Part shown: in pieces, positions 1 to 7,152 of the stretch | How the letters are laid out: each line of letters opens with the position of its first letter | How positions within the stretch are numbered: position 1 is the stretch's first letter | Origin: Candidatus Glassiibacteriota bacterium | GTDB taxonomy: Bacteria > Gemmatimonadota > Glassbacteria > GWA2-58-10 | Length of the DNA stretch: 11,703 nucleotides | Direction: 5' to 3' | NCBI GenBank assembly: GCA_030604975.1 | Contig: JAUVUV010000029.1 | Location: forward strand, 1-11,703 | Position numbers and translations under genes: made by a program | The notes under the pieces: generated by a model | The model's input: only the letters and a program-made list of their open reading frames with translations | Databases searched by the model: none | Told to the model about the DNA's origin: nothing

Positions 1-10
1 CCCGCGCGCG

Positions 11-1129
11 GTGCCGGTAGCCGTGGCGAAAAAGGGCAAAGAGAAAGCTGCCCGGCGCTGGCCCATTTACATCCCGATAATGTTTTCCATAATCCTGGGC
101 GTTTTCGCTGCTCTGATATTAGTCAATAAAGTTAATATCCCCGGTCAGAGAAGCCAGATCATCGAATCTGCCCCGACCAGCGTTCCGGCGACCTGGATTG
201 CGGGACAGGAATCTTCTACCGCCGGCGAAGAGGAAGACCGGGCTGCCGCCGGAGCGGCGCAAGAGACTACGGAGGATGCAGCCCCTGAAAAGGCAGGGAA
301 TATAGTAGAGTTAACCGCCTTCGTCTCGGCGGAGGGTGAAGCAGAGCCAGCGCAAAAACCTCCTTCCACTGAAGACCTTGGAAGCACCGCCGGAATACCT
401 GCCGGTGTCCAGGTGCCGGGAATCCCGACCGACGGTCTACTCCCTCCACAAGGGAGGTCTTTAGCTGAACCACTCGTTCCAAGCAGTACCTCTGTCGGTA
501 TAGTGCAGAAAGACCGCGATAAAGAGAAAATACTGCGGGAAGACATCTATCATTTCAACATGGCGGTTTATTTCCAGCGCAGGAATGATATCCAGTCCGC
601 CCTGTTGGAATATGCCAAGGTGATCGAACTTTCCCCGTACAATGCGGAAGTCTATAGCAACATGGGTGCGCTCTACAACCAGATCGGCGAGTATGAGAAA
701 GCGGTCTCGGTGCTGCATAAAGCGCTGATAATCGACCCCTCTTACAGCAAGGCCCATAACAATATGGGTTTGGCTTATTACGAGGGCGGTAATCTCGAAC
801 AGGCGCAGGCTTGTCTGGCAAGGGCGATCGAACTTGCACCGGCGGATCTCGCAAGTTATAACAATCTAGGCCTGGTCTATAAGAAAATGAATGAACTGGA
901 CAAGGCGGAAGAGGTCTTTTCCCGTGCGTTGGCGATCAAACCGGATTATGCCGCCGCCCATTATAACCTGGCACTCTTGAATGAGGAGACCGGCCGGCTG
1001 GAGGAGGCAAGGCGGCACTACAACGCTTTTATCGACGGCGGGGGCGGCAGCCCTGAGCTTAACTTCAAAGTTCAGCAGCGCCTTCAAAGACTTATCCAGT
1101 CGAAACCCGGCTCATCCCCCGACTTTTGA
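11..1129 (+). CDS. Membrane-anchored TPR-repeat protein (5' end uncertain)
   Basis: The protein has a short basic N-terminus and one hydrophobic segment at about residues 18-39. A long Ala/Pro/Glu/Ser-rich linker of low complexity follows at about 43-165. The C-terminal half (about 178-345) is a run of roughly five 34-residue tetratricopeptide repeats, recognisable by recurring motifs such as NMGALYNQIGEYEKAVSVL and NNLGLVYKKMNELDKAEEVF. This layout fits an inner-membrane protein holding a TPR protein-interaction domain away from the membrane; which partner it binds cannot be told. The frame opens with GTG at 11, but no in-frame stop lies between base 2 and that codon, so the true start may be outside the window and the gene may be cut. 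It ends in TGA, with no clear terminator after it. TPR architecture is certain; the cellular role is unknown. Confidence 0.85.
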   Translation: MPVAVAKKGKEKAARRWPIYIPIMFSIILGVFAALILVNKVNIPGQRSQIIESAPTSVPATWIAGQESSTAGEEEDRAAAGAAQETTEDAAPEKAGNIVELTAFVSAEGEAEPAQKPPSTEDLGSTAGIPAGVQVPGIPTDGLLPPQGRSLAEPLVPSSTSVGIVQKDRDKEKILREDIYHFNMAVYFQRRNDIQSALLEYAKVIELSPYNAEVYSNMGALYNQIGEYEKAVSVLHKALIIDPSYSKAHNNMGLAYYEGGNLEQAQACLARAIELAPADLASYNNLGLVYKKMNELDKAEEVFSRALAIKPDYAAAHYNLALLNEETGRLEEARRHYNAFIDGGGGSPELNFKVQQRLQRLIQSKPGSSPDF

Positions 1130-1400
1130 ACCCTCACCAGACAATTTTCAGCGCACTCATTCCTTCCGCACAGCGGCTCCAACCACTGCGCCCTGTAAAT
1201 CACAAAGATTATCGGGCTTAAATCTCCGGCCATTGGAGATGAGATATTGTGCAGAGAGCCAAATTTTTTCATATTGATTATAATTATTCTTGCCCAACGA
1301 TGGGATGACGGATCCAGATAGATTGAACCAACCAGTTATTGAGGTTTAAAGGCCCCAGCGCAACGCGCCTGGTCGATTCCTTATTAAGTCGGGTTTATTG
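1130..1400 (+). other. Intergenic region before uvrC
   Basis: This 271-base gap holds no convincing gene. A small hairpin (6-bp stem ATCTCC/GGAGAT at 1222-1227 and 1235-1240, 7-base loop) has no T-run after it and is not a typical terminator. A second weak, bulged hairpin lies near 1354-1372. The stretch around 1262-1290 is strongly AT-rich and contains a perfect TATAAT. Confidence 0.5.
1279..1284 (+). promoter_or_regulatory. Possible -10 box for the uvrC operon
   Basis: TATAAT matches the sigma70 -10 consensus exactly and lies in the only AT-rich patch upstream of uvrC. No good -35 hexamer sits 16-18 bases upstream (the 17-bp position reads GAGCCA), and no TG extension is present. A competing weak pair is TTGAAC (1323-1328) with TTTAAA (1345-1350), spacer 16. 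Either would leave a leader before uvrC. This is composition and motif evidence only. Confidence 0.3.
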
Positions 1401-3266
1401 ATGGTTTTCCAAACCGGAAAACGCACTTCCAGGGATAAACTAATCGAGGAAAAGCTCTCCACCCTGCCTTCAAAGCCCGGAGTGTACACGATGCTCGACT
1501 CGGGCGGAAAGATTCTCTATGTTGGCAAAGCCAAGAAATTGTCCAGCCGGGTACGAAGTTATTTTCGCAGCTCTCCGGCAAGCCTCAAGATCGCCTCACT
1601 TGTAGGGCGCATCGTGGATATTGAGTATATCGTGACCGACAGCGAGGTGGAAGCCTTGATTCTCGAAAGCAATCTGATCAAGGAACACCGGCCGCGTTAC
1701 AATGTCAACCTCAAGGACGACAAGCGCTACCCGTATCTCAAGGTGACTGTGAACGAGCCTTTCCCGCGTGTGCTTGTCACCCGGCGATACCTGAGCGACG
1801 GTGCCCGCTATTATGGCCCTTATACCAACGCCGGAGCCTTGCGCACTACCCTGGAGGTGCTGCGCAAGGTATTCCCTCTTCGCAGCTGCAGTCACAACCT
1901 GCCGGAGAAACGCGGGGCGCGCGAGTGCCTTAACTTCTACCTGGGGAAATGTTCCAGCCCCTGTCATGGCCACATCTCCCGCGAGGACTACGCTGCAATG
2001 GTGGCGGAGGTGATTCAATTTCTCGAAGGTAAGACCGAGGGAATCGCCAGGCGTCTGAAGGAACAGATGCGGAAGGCGAGCATCCAGTTTGATTTCGAGC
2101 TTGCCGCGCGCTACCGCGACCAATTGGCCGCGGTGCGCAAGGTGAGCGAACGCCAGAAGATGCACGCATTGGGTGGTGGGGACGGAGACTTCCTGGCGGT
2201 ATCTGTGGATGGGAGCGACGCTTGTGTTGTCATTCTTAAAATCAGAAGCGGCAAACTGATCGGCAGCGAGCACCGATATCTGAAAAACAGCCTCAGGGAA
2301 CCGCCCTCCACGGTTCTCAACGCCTTTATCGGCCAGCACTACATCTCGGACCGCGAGTACCCGGGCGAGGTATACCTGAGCCAGGATATCGAGGACAGGG
2401 AATCTTTAGAGGAGATCCTGAGCCAGGTTACCGGTCGAAGAGTGAAAATACACGTACCTGGACGCGGAGATAAAGCTCGGCTAATCGGGATGGCAGAAAA
2501 AAACAGCCACCTATTGTTGGAAGAGCTTATCATGCGCAGAGAGCAGGCCCGTCAGCGGGTTCCCGAGGCGCTGCTGGGACTGCAGAAAACATTGAAACTA
2601 CCTCGACTCCCCAGGCTCGCTGTCTGTTTCGACGTATCTACTATCCAGGGCCAGTATGCAGTCGCCGCGATGAGTTATTTCCGCAACGGCTATCCATACA
2701 AGGCGGGTTACCGGAGATTCAGGATTCGTCACCAGCGCGGCCAGGATGACTTTGCGATGATGAACGAGGCAGTGCACCGCTATTTCGAAAGAGTGGCCAA
2801 AGGGGAACTCGACATGCCCCAGCTCGTGGTGATCGATGGCGGCAAGGGCCAGCTAGGGGCGGCATGCAAGGCGATCAGGGAGGCAGGCGTTGATATGCCG
2901 CCGATCGTAGCCCTGGCAAAAAAGGAGGAAGAACTATATTTTCCGGATGAGCCTGCGCCGTATTCGCTGTCCAGGAGGAGTGACGCGCTGAGGCTCCTTC
3001 AGCAGTTGCGGGATGAAGCCCACCGTTTTGCGCTAACCTACCATCGCACGGTCAGAAAGAAAGAGACTCTGAGAACCCGGCTGGAGGAAATACTCGGGGT
3101 GGGTCCGGCCAGGGTGCGAACACTGCTGGAGGCGTTCGGCTCACCCTCAGCAGTGGCTCAGGCAAATGAGCAGCAACTGGCTTCCCTGCAGGGGATCTCC
3201 CCGGCGATGGCAAGGAGGATTATCGGGCATATGAAAGGTAAAAAAACGGATGCTGAAAGTACTTAA
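1401..3266 (+). CDS. uvrC: UvrC, excinuclease ABC subunit C
   Basis: UvrC makes both incisions around a bulky DNA lesion after UvrA/UvrB loading. All expected parts are visible, numbered from ATG 1401: an N-terminal GIY-YIG nuclease domain (PGVYTM at about 26-31, ILYVGKAKKL at 38-47); four cysteines at 163, 176, 184 and 188, matching the spacing of the iron-sulfur cluster ligands known in E. coli UvrC; a UVR motif for UvrB contact near 220-250; the RNase H-like second nuclease with Asp in CFDVS (411), a DD pair (449-450), Asp in VVIDGG (479) and His in DEAHRF (541); and tandem helix-hairpin-helix motifs at about 560-611. Length is 621 aa, normal for the family. ATG 1401 is preferred over the adjacent TTG 1398; no clear Shine-Dalgarno is seen. 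It overlaps the next gene by 17 bp, suggesting an operon. Confidence 0.97.
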   Translation: MVFQTGKRTSRDKLIEEKLSTLPSKPGVYTMLDSGGKILYVGKAKKLSSRVRSYFRSSPASLKIASLVGRIVDIEYIVTDSEVEALILESNLIKEHRPRYNVNLKDDKRYPYLKVTVNEPFPRVLVTRRYLSDGARYYGPYTNAGALRTTLEVLRKVFPLRSCSHNLPEKRGARECLNFYLGKCSSPCHGHISREDYAAMVAEVIQFLEGKTEGIARRLKEQMRKASIQFDFELAARYRDQLAAVRKVSERQKMHALGGGDGDFLAVSVDGSDACVVILKIRSGKLIGSEHRYLKNSLREPPSTVLNAFIGQHYISDREYPGEVYLSQDIEDRESLEEILSQVTGRRVKIHVPGRGDKARLIGMAEKNSHLLLEELIMRREQARQRVPEALLGLQKTLKLPRLPRLAVCFDVSTIQGQYAVAAMSYFRNGYPYKAGYRRFRIRHQRGQDDFAMMNEAVHRYFERVAKGELDMPQLVVIDGGKGQLGAACKAIREAGVDMPPIVALAKKEEELYFPDEPAPYSLSRRSDALRLLQQLRDEAHRFALTYHRTVRKKETLRTRLEEILGVGPARVRTLLEAFGSPSAVAQANEQQLASLQGISPAMARRIIGHMKGKKTDAEST

Positions 3267-3873
3267 GCTGCCGGTGGAACCTTTGGAATCGAACTGCTAC
3301 CTGGCTTGGGATACGGATGTCAATGAGGCGGTGGTGATCGATCCCGGCGGGGAAGCGGATAGGATAATCGCGGCGATCGACAGGCGGAAACTGACCCTGT
3401 GTTATATCCTGAACACTCACGGCCACGGAGATCATATTGCGGCTAACGGAAAATTAAAGGCCGAATACGGGGTTCCTCTGCTGATCCACCAGGCAGATGC
3501 CCCGATGCTTACCGATCCGGATTTGAATATGTCGGCTGTTTTGGGCCTGCCGGTAACCAGCCCGGAACAGGACGGATTCCTTATTCCAGGCGAAAAGGTG
3601 ACTTTTGGCGGCCTTTCGCTTGAAATAATCGCCACACCCGGACACAGTCCCGGAGGGGTGTCGTTTTACGGCGAGGGGGTTGTTTTCTCCGGGGATGCGC
3701 TGTTTTTCGGCTCTATCGGCAGGTGCGATCTTCCATCCGGCGATGGGGAACTGTTGATCAGCAGTATCAAGGAAAATCTGCTCACCCTGCCGGAAGACAC
3801 CCAGGTGTTTCCTGGACACGGGCAGAACACGACAATCGGAATGGAGAAAAATTGCAACCCATTTCTCGTGTAA
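3250..3873 (+). CDS. Metallo-beta-lactamase-fold hydrolase (glyoxalase II-like)
   Basis: This 207-residue protein is a single MBL-fold domain of the small, cytoplasmic glyoxalase II-like group, with no signal peptide. The di-zinc ligand set is intact: HGHGDH at 57-62, the His of TPGHSPG at 132, the Asp of FSGDALF at 149, and the His of FPGHG at 190. The region after motif three (FFGSIGRCDL) is typical of the YcbL/GloB-like branch, whose members hydrolyse thioesters such as S-lactoylglutathione or related thiol conjugates. It is shorter than classical GloB (about 250 aa) and lacks the C-terminal glutathione-binding helical domain, so the substrate is not assignable. ATG 3250 lies inside the uvrC end (17-bp overlap in another frame), with AAAGG upstream, which points to coupled translation. 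The link to DNA repair is positional only. Confidence 0.92.
   Translation: MLKVLKLPVEPLESNCYLAWDTDVNEAVVIDPGGEADRIIAAIDRRKLTLCYILNTHGHGDHIAANGKLKAEYGVPLLIHQADAPMLTDPDLNMSAVLGLPVTSPEQDGFLIPGEKVTFGGLSLEIIATPGHSPGGVSFYGEGVVFSGDALFFGSIGRCDLPSGDGELLISSIKENLLTLPEDTQVFPGHGQNTTIGMEKNCNPFLV
3843..3846 (+). promoter_or_regulatory. Ribosome binding site deciding the xer start
   Basis: GGAG lies five bases before TTG 3852, inside the final codons of the upstream hydrolase gene. The spacing is good, and a start here gives a protein of normal Xer length. The next in-frame ATG would cut into the N-terminal DNA-binding domain. Confidence 0.55.
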
Positions 3874-4799
3874 AAAAGGATTCCAGACCCTCTGAGCGCT
3901 TCCGTCGCGAATTTTGTCTTGAGCAGTTCCAGGATTACCTGATGTTCGAGCGTAACCTGGCACAGAACACACTCCAGGCTTACAGGCGGGATATCGAGTG
4001 TTTTATCCGTGATATGGCAGACAGAAAAGTTACCCGCCCTGGTAAGGTGGACCGCAAAATAGTAGCCGAGTACCTGAATAGCCTCGCTGGTTTGCCGCTT
4101 GCCCCCAGCTCGCTGGCTCGAAAGACAAGTGCGCTTCGGCTCTATTTCCGCTTTCTCGCAAGTGGAAAAGAAATCGCGAAAGATCCCACAGACGGCATCG
4201 AACTTCCGCGCCAGACTCACCACCTGCCGAAGGTGCTCACCCTGGAAGAGATTCTCGAAGTGCTGAACGTGGTGGATAAAAACAGTAAGGGAGGATTGCG
4301 CGACACGGCGCTAATCGAGGTCATGTACGGCACAGGCATGCGCGTTTCGGAAGTTGTCGGTTTCCGGCTGGAGGACCTCAGAGTTAGCGAACAGGTTGTT
4401 CTGGTTTTCGGCAAGGGCTCCAAAGAGAGAGTGGTTCCCCTCGGCGATATCGCCTTGAAAGCCTTGAACGAATATCTGAAGAAAGAGCGTCCCCTGCTGG
4501 ATCGCAGGGGTAAGGGCGCAGGAAGGGTGTTTCTCAATCTGAGGGATGGAAGCCCGATCACCCGGATGGGTATCTGGAAAGTATTGCGCAAATATGCTGT
4601 CCTGGCCGGGATAGAACACAAGGTTCATCCTCACGTGCTCAGACATTCTTTCGCCACGCACCTCGTGGAGAACGGCGCCGACCTTCGGGCCGTGCAGGAA
4701 ATGCTCGGGCATGCCGACATAGCAACCACCAAGATCTATTCCCACTTGAGTGGTGAAACCCTGCGACAGGTTCATCGCGATTCCCATCCGCGGGCCTGA
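3852..4799 (+). CDS. xerD: XerC/XerD-type tyrosine recombinase
   Basis: Site-specific recombinase of the Xer class, which resolves chromosome dimers at dif sites in partnership with FtsK. From TTG 3852 the protein is 315 aa, close to the usual 295-310. The N-terminal SAM-like core-binding domain (about 20-105) contains FERNLAQNTLQAYRRDI. The catalytic domain carries the full active-site set: Arg164 in GTGMRVSE, Lys188 in FGKGSKERVVPL, His261 and Arg264 in HVLRHSFATH, His287 in MLGHADI and nucleophile Tyr296 in TKIYSHL. It ends in HPRA, as E. coli XerC and XerD do. XerC and XerD cannot be separated safely by eye, so the symbol is tentative. The open frame extends upstream to 3723, but that part overlaps the conserved end of the hydrolase and looks non-coding. 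No integrase-like accessory genes or att repeats are nearby, supporting a housekeeping role. Confidence 0.88.
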   Translation: MQPISRVKKDSRPSERFRREFCLEQFQDYLMFERNLAQNTLQAYRRDIECFIRDMADRKVTRPGKVDRKIVAEYLNSLAGLPLAPSSLARKTSALRLYFRFLASGKEIAKDPTDGIELPRQTHHLPKVLTLEEILEVLNVVDKNSKGGLRDTALIEVMYGTGMRVSEVVGFRLEDLRVSEQVVLVFGKGSKERVVPLGDIALKALNEYLKKERPLLDRRGKGAGRVFLNLRDGSPITRMGIWKVLRKYAVLAGIEHKVHPHVLRHSFATHLVENGADLRAVQEMLGHADIATTKIYSHLSGETLRQVHRDSHPRA

Positions 4800-4877
4800 A
4801 TATATTATAAGTTAACCGGATCTTTCATGCTATCTCAAGTGTATATTAAAATACGTCTTATCTATTATCTTAAATAA
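4800..4877 (+). other. AT-rich spacer before the ABC-type gene
   Basis: Seventy-eight very AT-rich bases separate xer from the next gene. Several -10-like strings occur (TATATT 4842-4847, TATTAT 4863-4868), but none has a credible -35 at proper spacing. There is no Shine-Dalgarno before ATG 4878. If TATTAT at 4863 is a real -10, the transcript would begin almost at the start codon, giving a leaderless message. No terminator-like hairpin is seen. Confidence 0.35.
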
Positions 4878-5690
4878 ATGAACAACCTCATACGTCAGAT
4901 AATAATAGAAAGCCTCCGGTTTGGGAAATCGGGAGAAGAGGCAAGCGGTCCGCAGGCGAAAGAGCTTAACTGGAAGATCGAGGCAGGCTCTATCTGGGTA
5001 GTGACTGGAGGAAGCCAGGCAGGGCGCACTCTGTTGCTGAGGGTCCTGGCTGGTCTGGAACGCCCGGCTGGCGGAAAGATACTTATCAGCCATGGAGAGG
5101 GTAAGCCCACTGAACGGTTGCACGAGAGTGGAATCGGTGTCGCTTACCTTCCACCACCTGGTGAGGAAACATTTACCGGAACCACAGTTGAAGAGGAACT
5201 GCTCTTTTATTTGGAAAGTAAAAATAATCTGGAAGAAAAACTCGATTCAATCAAAGAGAACTTCGGCTTCGATTTTAGGAGCTGTCTGGGGCGTTCTGTC
5301 TGGGAACTGAGCGAAAGCCAGAGACACTGCCTTCTTCTTATATCGCAGGCTCTTACCCTGCCGTCAATCTGGGTTTGCGATCAGCCGCTTGCTCTTCTCG
5401 ACTCCAGGCGCGCCCGTGCTGTGGCAGGTTTTTTTCGATGTGAAGCAAAACGGGGTGCGGCGATAATTGCTGCATTGATTGAAGCTGAACAGGTGCTGGA
5501 TTTGGCCCACAAGGTACTAATTATCGATGAGCGAAGGGAGGTGGTTTATCAGGGTAAAACCAGCAGCGTGCCGCCTGATATGGCAGTCAGGTTGGGCTGG
5601 AATCCCGGGCTGTATAGGGCCGCTCGACTGGCAGGAGAAGGGTCCGATATAAAAAGCCTGCTTGACATTTCAGCTCAGAAAAGAGAGTGA
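4878..5690 (+). CDS. Degenerate ABC-type ATPase domain protein
   Basis: The 270-residue protein keeps the layout of an ABC nucleotide-binding domain, nearest by eye to ECF/cobalt-type ATPases, but its catalytic motifs are altered. The Walker A site (44-51) reads GGSQAGRT, with the second Gly replaced by Gln and the key Lys by Arg. The Q-loop region (about 90-100) reads LPPPGEETF with no Gln in the usual place. The signature is LSESQ (144-148) instead of LSGGQ. Walker B (164-169) ends DQ rather than DE, replacing the catalytic Glu. The switch His is absent (IIAALIEAEQ at about 196-205). The D-loop Asp175 is kept, and TTVEEELLFYL resembles ECF ATPases. No membrane partner or second ATPase is adjacent. 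It may bind nucleotide weakly, act as a non-catalytic partner, or regulate. No Shine-Dalgarno is seen; ATG 4878 places Walker A at a normal position. Confidence 0.8.
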   Translation: MNNLIRQIIIESLRFGKSGEEASGPQAKELNWKIEAGSIWVVTGGSQAGRTLLLRVLAGLERPAGGKILISHGEGKPTERLHESGIGVAYLPPPGEETFTGTTVEEELLFYLESKNNLEEKLDSIKENFGFDFRSCLGRSVWELSESQRHCLLLISQALTLPSIWVCDQPLALLDSRRARAVAGFFRCEAKRGAAIIAALIEAEQVLDLAHKVLIIDERREVVYQGKTSSVPPDMAVRLGWNPGLYRAARLAGEGSDIKSLLDISAQKRE

Positions 5691-5851
5691 AAACAGCCGT
5701 GTTCAAGGATTTGTTATACAGAACAAGTAAATATCCATTAGTGTCTACTTCAGATCATGAATGGTTTTTTCTTGACTGGGCTGGAGATAAATTCTATTTT
5801 ACTTGCCAGTTCGCATCTGAGAGTATTTCCTGTGAATTATCAAGTTGCTAG
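5687..5851 (+). CDS. Doubtful small ORF overlapping the ABC-type gene end
   Basis: A GTG overlaps the stop of the preceding gene by four bases (GTGA), a common arrangement for coupled translation, and opens a 54-codon frame ending in TAG. The predicted peptide is aromatic- and Cys-rich in its middle and end (HEWFFLDWAGDKFYFTCQF) and matches no family I recognise. Its codons are more AT-rich than those of the neighbours, the upstream AGAGAG is a poor ribosome site, and a good sigma70-like promoter for the next gene sits inside it. The final stop falls within the inverted-repeat cluster at 5837-5881. A chance open frame in AT-rich spacer is at least as likely as a gene. Confidence 0.25.
   Translation: MKTAVFKDLLYRTSKYPLVSTSDHEWFFLDWAGDKFYFTCQFASESISCELSSC
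5772..5800 (+). promoter_or_regulatory. Sigma70-like promoter for the TPR gene
   Basis: TTGACT (5772-5777, five of six consensus bases) and TATTTT (5795-5800, four of six) are separated by exactly 17 bases. This is the best promoter-like pair in the window and lies in the 228-base spacer before the TPR gene. Transcription would start near 5807, giving a leader of about 110 bases that includes the inverted repeats at 5837-5881. Confidence 0.5.
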
Positions 5852-5881
5852 CCGGTAGAGACCGGCTTTGATAACTAGCAA
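5837..5881 (+). repeat. Interleaved inverted-repeat cluster in the TPR-gene leader
   Basis: Three 7-bp inverted repeats are packed into 45 bases. TTATCAA (5837-5843) pairs with TTGATAA (5868-5874). TTGCTAG (5845-5851) pairs with CTAGCAA (5875-5881). AGCCGGT (5850-5856) pairs with ACCGGCT (5861-5867) across the 4-base loop AGAG. The first two cross one another, so together they would form a pseudoknot; alternatively they are exclusive states around the central GC-rich hairpin. No T-run follows, so it is not a classical terminator. It could be a structured mRNA leader or a protein-binding site. Confidence 0.6.
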
Positions 5882-5918
5882 AAATCTTTTCAATCTTTAG
5901 TAAAATGAGGATGTAAAA

Positions 5919-7055
5919 ATGCGTAGAGCATGGATTTTAATTGCGATCTCCACTATCTGGATTTTTACTGTTGCTTCGAGCCCGGTGGTTACTGGAGCCA
6001 AAGTCCGTCTGAGTGCGAAGAAATACCAGGAGACAGTTAAGGTGCTCGAGCAGAACAAGGGCAAATACCCGGATGATCCGGAACTTTTTTATTACCTCGC
6101 GAGAGCCTATGCCGGTATCGCAAACTGGGCGAAAGCGGGTGAAAATTTCGGCGTTGCCTTGACCAAAAACCCGGATAAGAAGCTGAAAAAGGACATCGAC
6201 AAGTGGCGTAACCATTACTGGGCCCAGTTTTTCAAGACCGCCGGTGCCCTGCTGGAACAGAAGCGTTACCTGGAGGCTATCGGCAAATTCCACACGGCCA
6301 ATACTATCACCCAGGACCGTGAGGAAAGCCAGGCCAACCTCAGTATTGCTCTGCTGGAACAGGCCCAGATATACCAGTCGGCTGAGCCTCCCCAGCCTGA
6401 CAGCGCAAGGATACTTTTCGACGAGGCTATCGAAAGTATAAAAAGGGCTGTCGAACTCGATCCGGAGAACTACCAGTTTATCAAGAATCTAGGCCAGGCA
6501 TATCTCCTTGCGGGAAAGGTAGATGAGGCGGTCGAGGTTTACGAGGAGTATCTGGATGAAAATCCGGATGATATATCAACTCACAAAAGGCTGGTTATGA
6601 TTTACATGAGCAAACGGGATTACGAGAACGCAGTTAACGGATTCGACGCCCTGCTCGATGATGCTGGAGCAGAGATGAGCACGGCGGATTATTTCAACGC
6701 TGGAAGCTCGTACTACCAGATGTACTATAAATTGTCCAACATGGAAGACGAGGACTCGAAAGCCAGAGCCCAGGAAATGCTGGAAAAAACCAGTGAGTGT
6801 TTCGCAATAGTTGTGGAAGAGGACCCAACCGACTGTGAAGCCGGCGAGCAGCTCTATTACATCTATATTTCCATGGAAGATTGGAATAAAGTGACTGAAA
6901 CTATCGAGTCAATGCTTGATAATGAATGCGAACGCGACTATATAACTCTCTCCAACCTCAGTGTGGCTTATAGTAAGGTCGGTGACATAACAAAGGCTGG
7001 CGAGATTTATAAGGAAGCTCAGGAAAAGAAACCCAAGGAAGAAGGGCAGAATTGA
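5919..7055 (+). CDS. Exported TPR-repeat protein
   Basis: A 378-residue protein with a typical Sec signal at the start: MRRAW, a hydrophobic core to about residue 20, and a likely signal peptidase I site near VTGA (about 24-27). It has no lipobox Cys. The mature part is helical TPR repeats: clear units at about 30-85, 105-155, 170-215 (NLGQAYLLAGKVDEAVEVYEE), 220-250 and 340-372, with more degenerate stretches between. It is acidic in its second half. The only cysteines (294, 306, 338) lie in the C-terminal third and could form a disulfide if exported. GAGG (5907-5910) lies eight bases before ATG 5919, a good ribosome site. Probably a periplasmic interaction scaffold of unknown partner. It has its own promoter-like site and leader structure and is followed by a terminator-like hairpin. 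Confidence 0.88.
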   Translation: MRRAWILIAISTIWIFTVASSPVVTGAKVRLSAKKYQETVKVLEQNKGKYPDDPELFYYLARAYAGIANWAKAGENFGVALTKNPDKKLKKDIDKWRNHYWAQFFKTAGALLEQKRYLEAIGKFHTANTITQDREESQANLSIALLEQAQIYQSAEPPQPDSARILFDEAIESIKRAVELDPENYQFIKNLGQAYLLAGKVDEAVEVYEEYLDENPDDISTHKRLVMIYMSKRDYENAVNGFDALLDDAGAEMSTADYFNAGSSYYQMYYKLSNMEDEDSKARAQEMLEKTSECFAIVVEEDPTDCEAGEQLYYIYISMEDWNKVTETIESMLDNECERDYITLSNLSVAYSKVGDITKAGEIYKEAQEKKPKEEGQN

Positions 7056-7106
7056 CCCTTAGTGAAAAACAAATGCTCGTTAAGAGAGATTTTCGATTAA
7101 CTTCCG

Positions 7107-7152
7107 AAAAAACCTTTCATTTGCCGCTTATACGGCTTGTGAGAGGTTTTTT
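7107..7152 (+). terminator. Long hairpin between the TPR gene and pyrR (terminator or pyr attenuator)
   Basis: A 13-bp stem with one G-U pair joins 7107-7119 (six A then CCTTTCA) to 7140-7152 (TGAGAGG then six T). Inside is a 3x3 internal loop and a 4-bp GCCG/CGGC stem (7123-7126 with 7133-7136) closing a 6-base loop. The run of T makes it work as an intrinsic terminator, and the matching A-run makes it plausible in both directions. It lies 52 bases after the TPR stop and 16 bases before the pyrR start. It may simply end the TPR transcript or act as an attenuator for pyrRBC. Confidence 0.75.

Noticed and set aside
1354..1380. T-loop-like string GGTCGATTCC near a small hairpin, suggesting a tRNA
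   Set aside because: The T-arm lacks a base, and no acceptor, D or anticodon arms can be drawn around it.
1596..2339. 247-codon minus-strand frame inside uvrC
   Set aside because: It is entirely antisense to conserved uvrC domains and shows no recognisable motif.
3852..4799. Tyrosine recombinase as a phage or island integrase
   Set aside because: The length and C-terminal HPRA match chromosomal Xer proteins, it sits in an overlapping housekeeping operon, and no att-like repeats or mobile genes are near.
5662..5667. Perfect -35 TTGACA at the end of the ABC-type gene
   Set aside because: The positions 16-18 bases downstream are GA-rich with no -10-like hexamer; likely a coding coincidence.
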